NCBI GenBank assembly: GCA_947498595.1
Contig: CANMKX010000011.1
Coordinates: 60,496 to 124,495, forward strand
Reading direction: 5' to 3'
Length of the DNA: 64,000 bases
Origin: an uncultured Aquimarina sp.
GTDB lineage: Bacteria; Bacteroidota; Bacteroidia; Flavobacteriales; Flavobacteriaceae
Shown: piece after piece, positions 42,352-51,396 of the stretch
Numbering within the stretch: position 1 is the first letter of the stretch
Layout: the number at the start of each line of letters is the position of its first letter
The notes under the pieces: model-generated
Seen by the model: only the letters and a program-made list of their open reading frames with translations
What the model was told of the DNA's origin: nothing
Database searches by the model: none
Program-made: the position numbers and the translations under genes

Positions 42352-42921
42352 TTATTTTTTAATAGGATTAGGTATTGCTTTTTCTACCATTGGGATGATT
42401 GCTTTCATTTTATTTTCAGTAATGGTAACTTGTTTCATTTTGTAAATAACAGATGGTTTGTATTTACTCGATAAAGCTGCCCAAAAATGTCCTTGTTCTT
42501 GAATATCAACATTGACTAATTCCATCGTTAGTTTTTCTATTTCTGAAGAAAGTCCTGGTGTATTTTTAGCATCAAATACAGGTTTATTTTGAAAAAAACT
42601 AATCGCAGAAGACAACCAATGTAATCCTTCAAGGTATTGTTCTGTTTTAAAACAAGAACTTATCATGATGTATATGTTTAAATTGGTAGGTGGATATTGT
42701 TTTGCGATACCACTACCTCGTTTAACATAAGGAGAATTGGTGGTGCGGTTATTTTCTACTTCTATATTAACTACTGTAAATGCTAATGTATTTAAATCTA
42801 AAAAATTATCTTTTCCTTCAGAAAGTTCGTGTAATATTACCGGTTCTTTTTGTAGTTGTAAAGCACTTTTAAGATATGCATTTAGTTGCTGATGTATGGT
42901 ATGTAGGGTTAGTGAGATCAT
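42352..42921 (-). CDS. eCIS tube/sheath terminator, DUF4255 (Afp16/Pvc16-like)
   Basis: 189 residues: LHTIHQQLNAYLKSALQL (helical start), LNTLAFTVVNIEVENNRTTNSPYVKRG, PTNLNIYIMISS, LSSAISFFQNKPVF, and PSVIYKMKQVTITE are the DUF4255 pattern. In AFP and PVC this protein forms the hexameric cap that ends the tube and sheath. It is the first gene of the tube/sheath operon here. Confidence 0.87.
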   Translation of the reverse strand: MISLTLHTIHQQLNAYLKSALQLQKEPVILHELSEGKDNFLDLNTLAFTVVNIEVENNRTTNSPYVKRGSGIAKQYPPTNLNIYIMISSCFKTEQYLEGLHWLSSAISFFQNKPVFDAKNTPGLSSEIEKLTMELVNVDIQEQGHFWAALSSKYKPSVIYKMKQVTITENKMKAIIPMVEKAIPNPIKK

Positions 42922-43059
42922 GAATATTATCTTTTTGACTGATATTTTTCTGTTATTTTCTGCTTTATATTACTGTGTCAAAATTGCTATAAAATTCAAC
43001 TCTACATAAGCGCATTTCTACTGGTTTTTATAAACTAGGTATTTGTAAGCATTTATTGC

Positions 43060-43446
43060 TTAATCACTCACTTTTGTTTGTCCAGCTGTTGAAAATTTTA
43101 TACACCCGCCCCATGTACACATGCATTTGCAGGTGTCATCTAATGCTGGTGTGTTCCCTATCAAAATAGTTGTTTTTCTCGGAATCCATGGCGTTACTGT
43201 CAATGGGATACATGGCATAGGCGTTAATACCCCTAATGCCGCAGTAGTTGCAGTTGCTACCATTGGATTGGCTATAGATGTACACATTGCAAATGGTACT
43301 ATATTTACCATAGGTATATGATCCATAATGGTCGCTGCTGGTAAATTGGCTGTAGTTACACGTTTTAGAGGAAGAATGTTAAATATGGAAGGTGCTGTCC
43401 CAAATGTACAAGTTAATTGTGCACTAGTGCATGTTAATTTAGGCAT
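43060..43446 (-). CDS. PAAR-like DUF4280 tip protein (Afp10 position)
   Basis: 128 residues. The start MPKLTCTSAQLTCTFGTAPSIFNILP, the repeated small-hydrophobic and proline-rich middle, and the Cys-rich end CKCMCTWGGCIKF fit DUF4280, the PAAR-like family in eCIS. It caps the spike tip and may chelate a metal through the cysteines. Unusual here is the location beside the tube/sheath genes and not beside the spike gene. Confidence 0.82.
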   Translation of the reverse strand: MPKLTCTSAQLTCTFGTAPSIFNILPLKRVTTANLPAATIMDHIPMVNIVPFAMCTSIANPMVATATTAALGVLTPMPCIPLTVTPWIPRKTTILIGNTPALDDTCKCMCTWGGCIKFSTAGQTKVSD

Positions 43447-43514
43447 AATTTATAGTGGTTTAGGAATTAAAATGAATCCGTATTGTAAATAAATTTATTT
43501 CTGTTCTTTATAAA

Positions 43515-43545
43515 AAAACAGGTGACTTTTGATATCACCTGTTTT
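43515..43545 (-). terminator. Terminator after response regulator 1
   Basis: AAAACAGGTGA (43515-43525) / TCACCTGTTTT (43535-43545), an 11-bp perfect stem with 9-nt loop, then T-rich sequence on the minus strand. Confidence 0.85.
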
Positions 43546-43554
43546 ATGTTTCTA

Positions 43555-44250
43555 TTAAAATGGGGTTTGCATAGAAACTTCGAGTAGCTTATAGTCTATA
43601 GTTACTAGTTTATATATAAGAGCGTATAACACTAATCCAACCGTGTTTTTTGATCCTGTTTTGGAGAGTAGGCTCTTACGGTGCCCTTCAACAGTCCTGA
43701 TACTTAGAAATAGTTTTTTTGAAATTTCGAGATTGGTATGTTCATGGCAAATCAATCTTAATACTTCTAATTCACGATTTGATAATTTTTCTTTTACTAA
43801 AAACTGTGAGTGTAGTGCTTTGGTTTCACTTCCTTCTGCATAAAGTATTATATCTTTATATGATTCTGTCATATACACACGCTCTTGATGTACGGTGTCA
43901 ATGGCTTTACATAACTCTTTATGACTTATTTGTTTTGATAAAAAAGCACTAATTCCAATACGCCCCATTAAATTGATAAATGTACTGTTATAAAATGCTG
44001 TTAGAATTATAATTTTAATCTCTGGATACTTTTTCTTTATTATTTCGGTTAATTGTACTCCATTGTTTGGAGATACTTTTAGGTCAATAATTAATACTTC
44101 AGGTAGGTTATTTTTTAGTTTATCCAGTGCTTTTCTTCCATTTTCAACTTCAAATAATACATTGTAATTCTCTTCTTTTTGCAGAATTTCGACTAATCCT
44201 CTTCTAAACAATGTTTGACTATCGACAACTCCTATTGTTATAGTACTCAT
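43555..44250 (-). CDS. NarL/LuxR-type response regulator 1
   Basis: 231 residues: REC domain with the phosphoacceptor Asp in LIIDLK (about residue 56), Thr in ILTAF and Lys in FLSKQ; C-terminal HTH_LuxR (LSNRELEVLRLICHEHTNLEISKKLFLSIRTVEGHRKSLLSKTG, in part). A full, phosphorylatable regulator. It is flanked by eCIS genes and probably controls the eCIS cluster, but no intact sensor kinase gene is in the window. Confidence 0.88.
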   Translation of the reverse strand: MSTITIGVVDSQTLFRRGLVEILQKEENYNVLFEVENGRKALDKLKNNLPEVLIIDLKVSPNNGVQLTEIIKKKYPEIKIIILTAFYNSTFINLMGRIGISAFLSKQISHKELCKAIDTVHQERVYMTESYKDIILYAEGSETKALHSQFLVKEKLSNRELEVLRLICHEHTNLEISKKLFLSIRTVEGHRKSLLSKTGSKNTVGLVLYALIYKLVTIDYKLLEVSMQTPF

Positions 44251-44655
44251 AGTCTTGTATTATTTAATATTGTTAAAAAAGAAGCTACTATCTTGTTGGT
44301 GTAAATTTTCGTTTTGATTTGATTATTCTTCATTGTGTGACAACATAATCCTACTCTATTTTTATTGGCTTTTCGGATTTCGCCTTCATTTTCAAAACAA
44401 ATAATAGTAGCTACTCAATTGAATATTTTTGTTTTTAATGACTTTACAAATGTCTGAAAATATGAATTTTTAAGGTATAGTAGTTTTACTACTTTATTAA
44501 AACAAGTAGAATTACCTAGTACAATGAAATTGATTGTAAGTGGTATACATCACTAAAGAATATTTTTTTTTATCTTAAAAAAGTAAGATGTGCTAGTTGT
44601 GTGATACGAAAAAGAAAATACTAGCTGATTTAGAAGGTATAAAATATTATTTAAA
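44251..44655. other. Intergenic region between the two response regulators
   Basis: About 405 bp. No credible gene; one short minus-strand open stretch without a good start (44258-44410) does not resemble a known protein. It should carry the promoter of response regulator 1, but I found no clear TAnnTTTG box. Confidence 0.4.
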
Positions 44656-44694
44656 AAAATACGCTAAAATCTTTAATGGATTTGAGCGTATTTT
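44656..44694 (-). terminator. Terminator after response regulator 2
   Basis: AAAATACGCT (44656-44665) / AGCGTATTTT (44685-44694) with extra inner pairs AAATC/GATTT. Confidence 0.85.
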
Positions 44695-44702
44695 CTCTGT
44701 TA

Positions 44703-45395
44703 TTACATATCTAATAAAAGTAATGTATTGGGATCGATTAATTGGTTTTTAACTGCATAAAGAATCAGCCCTACAGTATTTTTAACTCCGGATTTTAGTA
44801 ATAGATTACTTTTATGAACTTCTACTGTTTTTATAGAAATAAACATTCTTTCTGCAATTTCTCTAGCAGTAAGTTGTTCGCATATCAACTCTAATATTTC
44901 TAGTTCTCTATCGGTAAATTTTTCTTTTGCTTCTAACTGTAATGCTGGGCTTTTATTAGAGATGCTTGAGCGTAAATAATTAATTTGATCGTAGCTAAAA
45001 TAATATCCTTTTTCATGAATTTCATTTATAATTTCAATCAATTCTTCTGGATCAACTTCTTTAGGTAAAAAAGCATCACATCCTAATTTTAGCATTTGTC
45101 CAATAAATGACTCATTATAATAGGTTGATAATACGATTACTTTAAACATTTTTTCTCTAGTAGATAATTCTTGTAGTACATCTAGAGCAGAACCATTTTC
45201 CATTCGTAAATCTAGTAAAACTACGTCTGGTAGTATCTCAGCATTATCTATATATCTTAAAAATTCATTTCCATTTCCTAAAGTCTTTATCACTTTAAGT
45301 TTATTTTCTTTTTTAAAATAATCACTTAACAATCTAGCTATCAAAATATCATCATTTACGATCGTTATTTTAATCACTTCTTTTCCTATTTCCAT
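44703..45395 (-). CDS. NarL/LuxR-type response regulator 2
   Basis: 230 residues with REC (acidic NDD near residue 14, Asp in VLLDLRM, Lys in FLPKE) and HTH_LuxR (FTDRELEILELICEQLTAREIAERMFISIKTVEVHKSNLLLKSG, in part). Related to regulator 1 over its whole length. A fragment of a sensor kinase lies 20 bp upstream, so the gene was probably once part of a kinase-regulator pair. Confidence 0.88.
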   Translation of the reverse strand: MEIGKEVIKITIVNDDILIARLLSDYFKKENKLKVIKTLGNGNEFLRYIDNAEILPDVVLLDLRMENGSALDVLQELSTREKMFKVIVLSTYYNESFIGQMLKLGCDAFLPKEVDPEELIEIINEIHEKGYYFSYDQINYLRSSISNKSPALQLEAKEKFTDRELEILELICEQLTAREIAERMFISIKTVEVHKSNLLLKSGVKNTVGLILYAVKNQLIDPNTLLLLDM

Positions 45396-45415
45396 AATCT
45401 TTTTTTTCTTATTTT

Positions 45416-45504
45416 GGGATTCTTATTATAAATATAGTTCCTGCATTTTTAGCGCTTTTATATTTATGTTTACCTGCTAATAATTCTGCTCTCGCTGTGA
45501 TACT
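45416..45504 (-). pseudogene. Sensor histidine kinase, C-terminal remnant
   Basis: Minus-strand translation gives SITARAELLAGKHKYKSAKN followed by AGTIFIIRIPK and a stop. This fits the last part of the HATPase domain of NarL-type kinases (RAELL-G ... S ... GT-I-I-IP). An in-frame stop lies just upstream (45505-45507), so only about 30 codons survive. The rest of 45505-45952 shows no gene. Confidence 0.55.
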
Positions 45505-45952
45505 CTAGGGTTCAAGTCCATTTTTTACAACTATACAGAATACTAATTTATTACCTTCAATTTTAGGGCTATATTATTAGGACTTATTCGATAATTGATA
45601 CATAGTATTAAATCAGTATTGCATGAATTTATCAAAAAATTCTGTTAACTTAATCAAAGCTAATACAATTGATAAGTTTTCTATTTAGTGATTTCAAAAG
45701 AACTTATTATCTATAGAGCATATCATTCATTAATATAATAGTCTTGAAAATATCTTTTTTCTTCTTCAATATAAAACTATAATATTTTAAATAATTCCTA
45801 TATTCTAATGTCACAAAGATTCTGTTGTTCTAGCTACAATTTAAAACAAGTACTCGTATAATTACTTAATCTTTTTAATCACAAACTTCTACGCTTATAC
45901 ATTTCTGTATCGCACGCTAGTTTTACCCTTTCAAAAAAGACAAACTATAGAT

Positions 45953-48799
45953 ATGAAAATCTGTGATTTTATTAAAAAAAAATATTTCTTTTGGAGTTTA
46001 TTAATAACAAGTATAAGTTCGTATGCACAAGAATTGCCTCCAGTTCCCGAACCACCAGAAATCGCTATAGAAAAACCTAAAATTATAGATAAAGTTCTAG
46101 AAGTAATCGGTACTGGTTTAGGAATTAGCAAACAAACAAAACACTATACTGCTGCTCGCAAAATCAATACACACATATTACACGAAAATGAATTAATTCG
46201 CTATAAAAGTGATACTACTTCGTTTCATAATTTACAAGACACTTTTTATAATGCAACGATTGACAGCTTAACACATACTGTTTTTGGTTGGAATCCTTAT
46301 TGGGTTAAAAACGCATATAGATATTATACGTATGATCTATTATCTGATATTTCGTATTTCTCATACGAATTAGATACAAAAACCGGTGGCTATAAGGACA
46401 TTCATGATTGGAATACTACTTCGATGATTGATATTGCCAAAATTAATAAATGTGCTGTACACATCACGATGAGTTCTTATGGAAGAAGAGAAAATAAACA
46501 GTTTTTAACTAATCAAAATGCTCAACAAAAATCCATTCGCACTCTCATTCAATTATTAAAATACAGGCGTGCTAATGGTGTAACCTTAGATATGCACCCT
46601 ATTACCCCTAGTATGTCTGCTATATTTACACAATATGTCAATAGCCTAGCTACTGCCTTGCATCAAGAAGGTTTTAAATTAAATCTAGTACTTCCTCCTG
46701 TATATGACAAACATACCTTTGATCTTTCTAATTTAGTCCCTAATGTAGACTTGTTTATTATTTTAGGGTATGGATATACTTCTGATCGGTATCGTAAAGC
46801 TGGTCCCGTTAGTCCTTTACTTCCTGATGAGACATGGCAACTTCATTCTTTAGAAACAAGTATTGATAGCTATTTGGAGCAAGGAATTCCTCCTCAAAAA
46901 TGCATTGTATCACTCCCCTATTTGGGAACTCAATGGCATGTGAAAAAGCCTGAAGTTCCTTCTTTAAAGAGCAAGCATCATGACTATTTCCCGATTAAAT
47001 CTGCGTCCACTTTTCTTAATAATTATCATTTTGAACTTGATCCCTTGAGTTATACAATGTATACTTCTTTTCCAACAAAGAACAATCAATTTTCGCAAGT
47101 ATGGATAGATACCGAAGAAACTTTACGACAAAAATATCAATTAATCATATCCAAAGGTTTAAAAGGAATCGCTATATGGGCATTAGGATATGACAATGGA
47201 ACTACCAAGTTTTGGGAGTTATTAAAAGATACTTTTACAGTTCCCAAATTGCAAATTGCCGAAATAACGCCACAAGAAGAAACATCACTTACTATAATGG
47301 ACAGTCTCTTGATTGCACAGCAGCAAATTCAAGAAGCAACAAATTTAAAACTAGCAGAAAAGATAGATGTCATTACCGAAAAAATAATTGATCTAAATGA
47401 ATGGAATGCTAGCCTTGAACAAAATGATAGTCTTACCGAAACTGCTGATAATTTAAAAAAAGAAGTGTTTGGTTGGCATCCTCACTGGGCGGACGAAAGG
47501 TATAAAAGTTATAATTTCAACTTATTAACTACGCTTGCATATTTTTCATACGAACTACAACCCGAAACTGGTCACTATAAAAGCATTCATGATTGGGCAA
47601 CTACAAAAGTGGTAGATTCTGCTCATGCAAAAGGAACCAAAGTACATCTTACAGTAACAAATTTTGGAAAAAAAAATAACCTTCAGTTTTTAAGTTCTAT
47701 CAAAGCTCAAAAGCATTTTGTTAGTGAGATTGTACGGCAAATAGAAAAACGAGCAGCAGATGGCGTGAATCTAAATTTTGAAAACATTCCAAAAGAAGTA
47801 AGCGAGCATTTTACTCGTTTTGTTATTAGCTTGTCCGAAAGATTACAAAAAGAAGGTCTTGAGCTAAGTATGGCTATTCCAGCTACCGATTTTGAGTATG
47901 TATATGATTTTAAAACCTTGACCAATTTTGTCGATTATTTTGTAATGATGGGCTATAATTATCATTATAAAAACAGCGCTAAAGCTGGCCCTAATGCGCC
48001 CTTAAAAAGTAGTGCCAAATGGGGTAAACTAAGTATTGAACATTCTGTAAACACATATTTCTCCAGAGGAATTCCTCCTATACAACTTATTGTTGCTTAT
48101 CCTTATTATGGTGTAGAATCCAAAACAGCTTCTATAAAAATACCAGCAAAAAATAATGGTTTTGTCAAAGAATGGACCTATGGTAATATTCGTAAAGAAT
48201 TCAAAAAAGCACCTATTATTGACCTAGAAAGTTCCAGTGCCTATTACATCATCCCTAATCCATCTGATAATGGAATAAAACAATTATGGTTTGATAACGA
48301 AGAAAGTTTTGCTGTTAAATGTGATTGGATCAATCAAAAAAAATTAAGGGGTGTTGGAATATGGGCATTGGGATATGATCACGGCACAAACGAATTGTGG
48401 ACAGTATTAAATCAAAAATTTGCTAAAGATCCCAATCAAGTTTCTTTAAAATCACCACATACAGGAGAAACGCTCTTTTTTAAAATAAAACATATACTCA
48501 ATGATTTAAATTTGAACAGCAATACCGTCATAGCGCTATTATTTTTATTATTAGCAATCTTATTTATAGGCTTTTTAGTCGCTATCACCAACAGTCAAGT
48601 AGTAGACGTTATTTTCAACAACAAACTCTATCAAGCTGGTTTTATCATTCTTTTTTTAGTAATTATTGTTGCTGTTTTAGAATTAAAAAATCTAATTAGC
48701 AGTGTCGAAGTACTCTTCTTTTTAGGAGGTCTAATTGGTATTGTAATCACATTTATCATTCGAAAAAAAATTGTTGAATCTGAAAAAAACAGACCTTAA
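45953..48799 (+). CDS. Membrane-anchored tandem GH18-like protein in the eCIS cluster
   Basis: 948 residues: signal peptide (WSLLITSISSYAQ), first GH18-like domain (about 108-430), a coiled-coil-like linker (430-500), second GH18-like domain (about 503-810), then three membrane helices (about 858-945). The two domains are paralogous: FGWNPYW / FGWHPHW and YFSYEL ... IHDW in both. The catalytic strand reads GVTLDMHPI in domain 1 (no Glu) and GVNLNFENI in domain 2 (Glu present but the second Asp replaced by Asn). So domain 1 is probably inactive. GH18 proteins cleave chitin-type or peptidoglycan-like glycans. I infer a role in envelope binding or local wall opening around the particle. Confidence 0.72.
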   Translation: MKICDFIKKKYFFWSLLITSISSYAQELPPVPEPPEIAIEKPKIIDKVLEVIGTGLGISKQTKHYTAARKINTHILHENELIRYKSDTTSFHNLQDTFYNATIDSLTHTVFGWNPYWVKNAYRYYTYDLLSDISYFSYELDTKTGGYKDIHDWNTTSMIDIAKINKCAVHITMSSYGRRENKQFLTNQNAQQKSIRTLIQLLKYRRANGVTLDMHPITPSMSAIFTQYVNSLATALHQEGFKLNLVLPPVYDKHTFDLSNLVPNVDLFIILGYGYTSDRYRKAGPVSPLLPDETWQLHSLETSIDSYLEQGIPPQKCIVSLPYLGTQWHVKKPEVPSLKSKHHDYFPIKSASTFLNNYHFELDPLSYTMYTSFPTKNNQFSQVWIDTEETLRQKYQLIISKGLKGIAIWALGYDNGTTKFWELLKDTFTVPKLQIAEITPQEETSLTIMDSLLIAQQQIQEATNLKLAEKIDVITEKIIDLNEWNASLEQNDSLTETADNLKKEVFGWHPHWADERYKSYNFNLLTTLAYFSYELQPETGHYKSIHDWATTKVVDSAHAKGTKVHLTVTNFGKKNNLQFLSSIKAQKHFVSEIVRQIEKRAADGVNLNFENIPKEVSEHFTRFVISLSERLQKEGLELSMAIPATDFEYVYDFKTLTNFVDYFVMMGYNYHYKNSAKAGPNAPLKSSAKWGKLSIEHSVNTYFSRGIPPIQLIVAYPYYGVESKTASIKIPAKNNGFVKEWTYGNIRKEFKKAPIIDLESSSAYYIIPNPSDNGIKQLWFDNEESFAVKCDWINQKKLRGVGIWALGYDHGTNELWTVLNQKFAKDPNQVSLKSPHTGETLFFKIKHILNDLNLNSNTVIALLFLLLAILFIGFLVAITNSQVVDVIFNNKLYQAGFIILFLVIIVAVLELKNLISSVEVLFFLGGLIGIVITFIIRKKIVESEKNRP

Positions 48800-48801
48800 T
48801 T

Positions 48802-49095
48802 ATGGATAAAGTACTCGAACTCTTTCAAAATTTTAAAGCATTTATTATCCGAGAATTCCTTTGGTTTTTCCTAAGTATTTTTATCGCTATGATGCTTACC
48901 ATTATAAGTTTATGGTTACTCAACGAATTTTCTATATCACTCATAAACAGATTGGAATGGCAGCAAATGGATGCTAACAGTATTTACCTAATTATAATGA
49001 TTTCTTGGTTTACCGTTATCTACCTCATTAGACTTGTTCATGGTGCTATACTTTATCTAACCATTCCGACTCCAGAGGTTGCCGAAGAAGAATAA
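48802..49095 (+). CDS. Small two-helix membrane protein beside the GH18-like gene
   Basis: 97 residues with membrane segments at about 16-38 and 56-78 and an acidic end (EVAEEE). It starts 3 bp after the GH18-like gene stop, so the two are co-translated and probably interact in the membrane. Family not recognised. Confidence 0.65.
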   Translation: MDKVLELFQNFKAFIIREFLWFFLSIFIAMMLTIISLWLLNEFSISLINRLEWQQMDANSIYLIIMISWFTVIYLIRLVHGAILYLTIPTPEVAEEE

Positions 49096-49125
49096 TCGTT
49101 AATCATCTCTTTTGATATTTGTTTA

Positions 49126-49205
49126 GGGCGTCCGGGCTGGCTATTCGTTTCAATTCCTCAACTTCCTAAGGGATGTTTCGGGATTTACACTGCTATCCTT
49201 GACGC
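49126..49205. repeat. Bacteroidota intergenic repeat (GGCGTCCGGGCT ... CACTGCTATCC ... ACGC type)
   Basis: GGGCGTCCGGGCTGGCTATTC at one end and ACTGCTATCCTTGACGC at the other. Elements with the same conserved ends are scattered through many Bacteroidota genomes, from memory. It sits between two eCIS-cluster operons. No gene in 49096-49255. Confidence 0.6.
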
Positions 49206-49255
49206 AAAAATGAATTCATCAAATCATTTTATACTTTCTACTTAAAATCACCTAC

Positions 49256-51394
49256 ATGTCAACTAAAACTCAATATATACAACGTACCGAAAAAGTAAAT
49301 CCTAGTACTGATTTTTATGCTTTACGAAAAGAAGGTATTGCATATATACAAGAACTTTCTGGACATATGTGGACTAATTTTAACCCACATGATCCAGGAC
49401 TCATCTTACTAGAAACGCTTTGTTATGCATTAACAGAATTAGGATACAAGAGTGATTTTTCTATTACAGACCTTTTACAATCAATCCCAAACGAAAAGTT
49501 TGTAGCACAAAATAACGCCTTATATCCTAAAGAAGATATATTTACTACACACCCAATCACAGTAACCGATTACAGGATGTTGTTAATTGACCACTTAGCT
49601 CCTATCATCAATAATGTTTGGGTTGAGGCAATTAAAAATCCTAAAGATGAGTTTATTGGTAAATATATTGTTTGGTTACTTCCAGACGATCAAATAACAT
49701 TTGATCAAACTACCATTGTACAAAAAACTTTTGACTGTATGGCTGCTCATAGAAATCTTGGAGAGGAAGTACATGAAGTTCAATTTTTACACCGAAAAAA
49801 AGCACATATTCATGCAGAGCTTCAAATTACAAATGAAGCGTATCCTAATAAAATTCTTGCTGCATTTTTTCATCGTTTAGAAGAAGTTTTTCTTAATCCA
49901 ACCTTTAGAAGGTATACCGAAGAAGAATTAACTGCAAAAGGACTTAGCACAGATGAAATATACGATGGGCCAAAAATTAATTATGGTTTTTTTGATAAGC
50001 AACAACTCAAAGAATTGCCTAAAAGCATCTCCATAGAAGAACTGATTCAATTGTTTTTTCAAATTGATGAAGGAGTTTTAAAAGTAACCAATTTCAAAGT
50101 TTTTATTGAAGATCAAGTGTATACAGAGACGATTCCTTTAGATCATTTTTTACCTCAATTTATAGCTACAGATCCAACGCATCAATTCTATTGTTATCAA
50201 CAAGGAATGCAACTCACTATAGACCTAGAGCAAGTAAATTCTCTTATTGCGATTTTAAAACAAGGACAGCAAAGAAATTATACTATAGCCTTGCAGAAAC
50301 AGTCGCATAATAGTGTTAAGGGTACTCAAAGAGATATCGCAAGCTTTCTTCCTGTGGATTATGACCTTCCAGCTATTTTTGGTGTTGGTCATCAAAGTTT
50401 GCCTAAATACAGTAGTTTAAAAGATCAACAACAACGCTATCAACTAACATCGTATTTACAACTCATGAATACGTTTTTAAGTAATGCTTCAAAAAAACTA
50501 GCCAATGTTGCTTCTTTTTTTAGTATACAAGAAAAATCTTTTCATGCAATTAGCAAAAAGTCTTATGATGAGTTATCAGAAGCTGAGCTATTGCAACGAA
50601 ATACTATTTTGGATCATCTCTTAGCTCGTTTTAATATTAAGTTTCCAATGTATACAGAGGTACCTTATTCTAAAAAGGAATGGATTCGTTGTATTCGCAC
50701 TAAAGAAAAATGTTTGCAAAATATACCTCAACTAACTGCAAATCGTAGCATGGGCTCTAACTTAAAACGACCGCAATGGGGAACTTCTAATATTGCTACT
50801 GCCAGTAAATGGCTTCATTTATATATGGGGTATCAAGATTATACTTTAAAGAGTGTTACAAAATCTATTCAAGAATTACAATATAAGCTTCTCAAAAAAA
50901 ACCAACAATTCAAAGAAGAGTATATAAAAGAAATCCTATTAAAAGGAACCAATAATGCGTCGTATTCCATTGTTAAAAATAGAAGGTATTATATAGCTTG
51001 GTTAATACTAGATAATACTCGGTTGTATCTAGGAAAACGGAATTCTAAAATTAAAGCAAAAAAAATAATTGCCAATTATCAAAAAACAATAGAAAAAGCT
51101 AATAGCAACTCAAACCGATTTTACTTACTTGAAAATTATAGGGTACAAAAAGATGCTGTATTTACTGTGAGTTTATTTTTTCCAAGTTGGACTCATGATT
51201 TGCAAAGCAATCATTTTAAAGAATTTATTAAACTACAAGCTGTAGAAGTATTGCCTACACATATACATGCCAAATTTTATGCACTTCCGTACGAAGAAAT
51301 GCAACAATTTGAAATCTTTTATCAAAACCTAGAACAGTATCCCAATCGTACTTTTTTAAATATTTCGAAGCAATATAAAAATTATGAGTTTTAG
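49256..51394 (+). CDS. eCIS baseplate protein, Afp12-like
   Basis: 712 residues. The N-terminal segment MWTNFNPHDPGLILLETLCYALTELGYKSDFSI (residues about 36-68) is typical of the second large baseplate component in Bacteroidota eCIS. The middle and C-terminal portions are less conserved. In AFP, Afp12 forms baseplate wedges with Afp11. Followed by the tape-measure gene after only 2 bp, on the opposite strand to the other structural genes. Confidence 0.8.
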   Translation: MSTKTQYIQRTEKVNPSTDFYALRKEGIAYIQELSGHMWTNFNPHDPGLILLETLCYALTELGYKSDFSITDLLQSIPNEKFVAQNNALYPKEDIFTTHPITVTDYRMLLIDHLAPIINNVWVEAIKNPKDEFIGKYIVWLLPDDQITFDQTTIVQKTFDCMAAHRNLGEEVHEVQFLHRKKAHIHAELQITNEAYPNKILAAFFHRLEEVFLNPTFRRYTEEELTAKGLSTDEIYDGPKINYGFFDKQQLKELPKSISIEELIQLFFQIDEGVLKVTNFKVFIEDQVYTETIPLDHFLPQFIATDPTHQFYCYQQGMQLTIDLEQVNSLIAILKQGQQRNYTIALQKQSHNSVKGTQRDIASFLPVDYDLPAIFGVGHQSLPKYSSLKDQQQRYQLTSYLQLMNTFLSNASKKLANVASFFSIQEKSFHAISKKSYDELSEAELLQRNTILDHLLARFNIKFPMYTEVPYSKKEWIRCIRTKEKCLQNIPQLTANRSMGSNLKRPQWGTSNIATASKWLHLYMGYQDYTLKSVTKSIQELQYKLLKKNQQFKEEYIKEILLKGTNNASYSIVKNRRYYIAWLILDNTRLYLGKRNSKIKAKKIIANYQKTIEKANSNSNRFYLLENYRVQKDAVFTVSLFFPSWTHDLQSNHFKEFIKLQAVEVLPTHIHAKFYALPYEEMQQFEIFYQNLEQYPNRTFLNISKQYKNYEF

Positions 51395-51396
51395 TT

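Noticed and set aside
45480..45530. tRNA-like T-loop (GGTTCAAGTCC)
   Set aside because: No D-arm, anticodon stem or acceptor stem fits around it.
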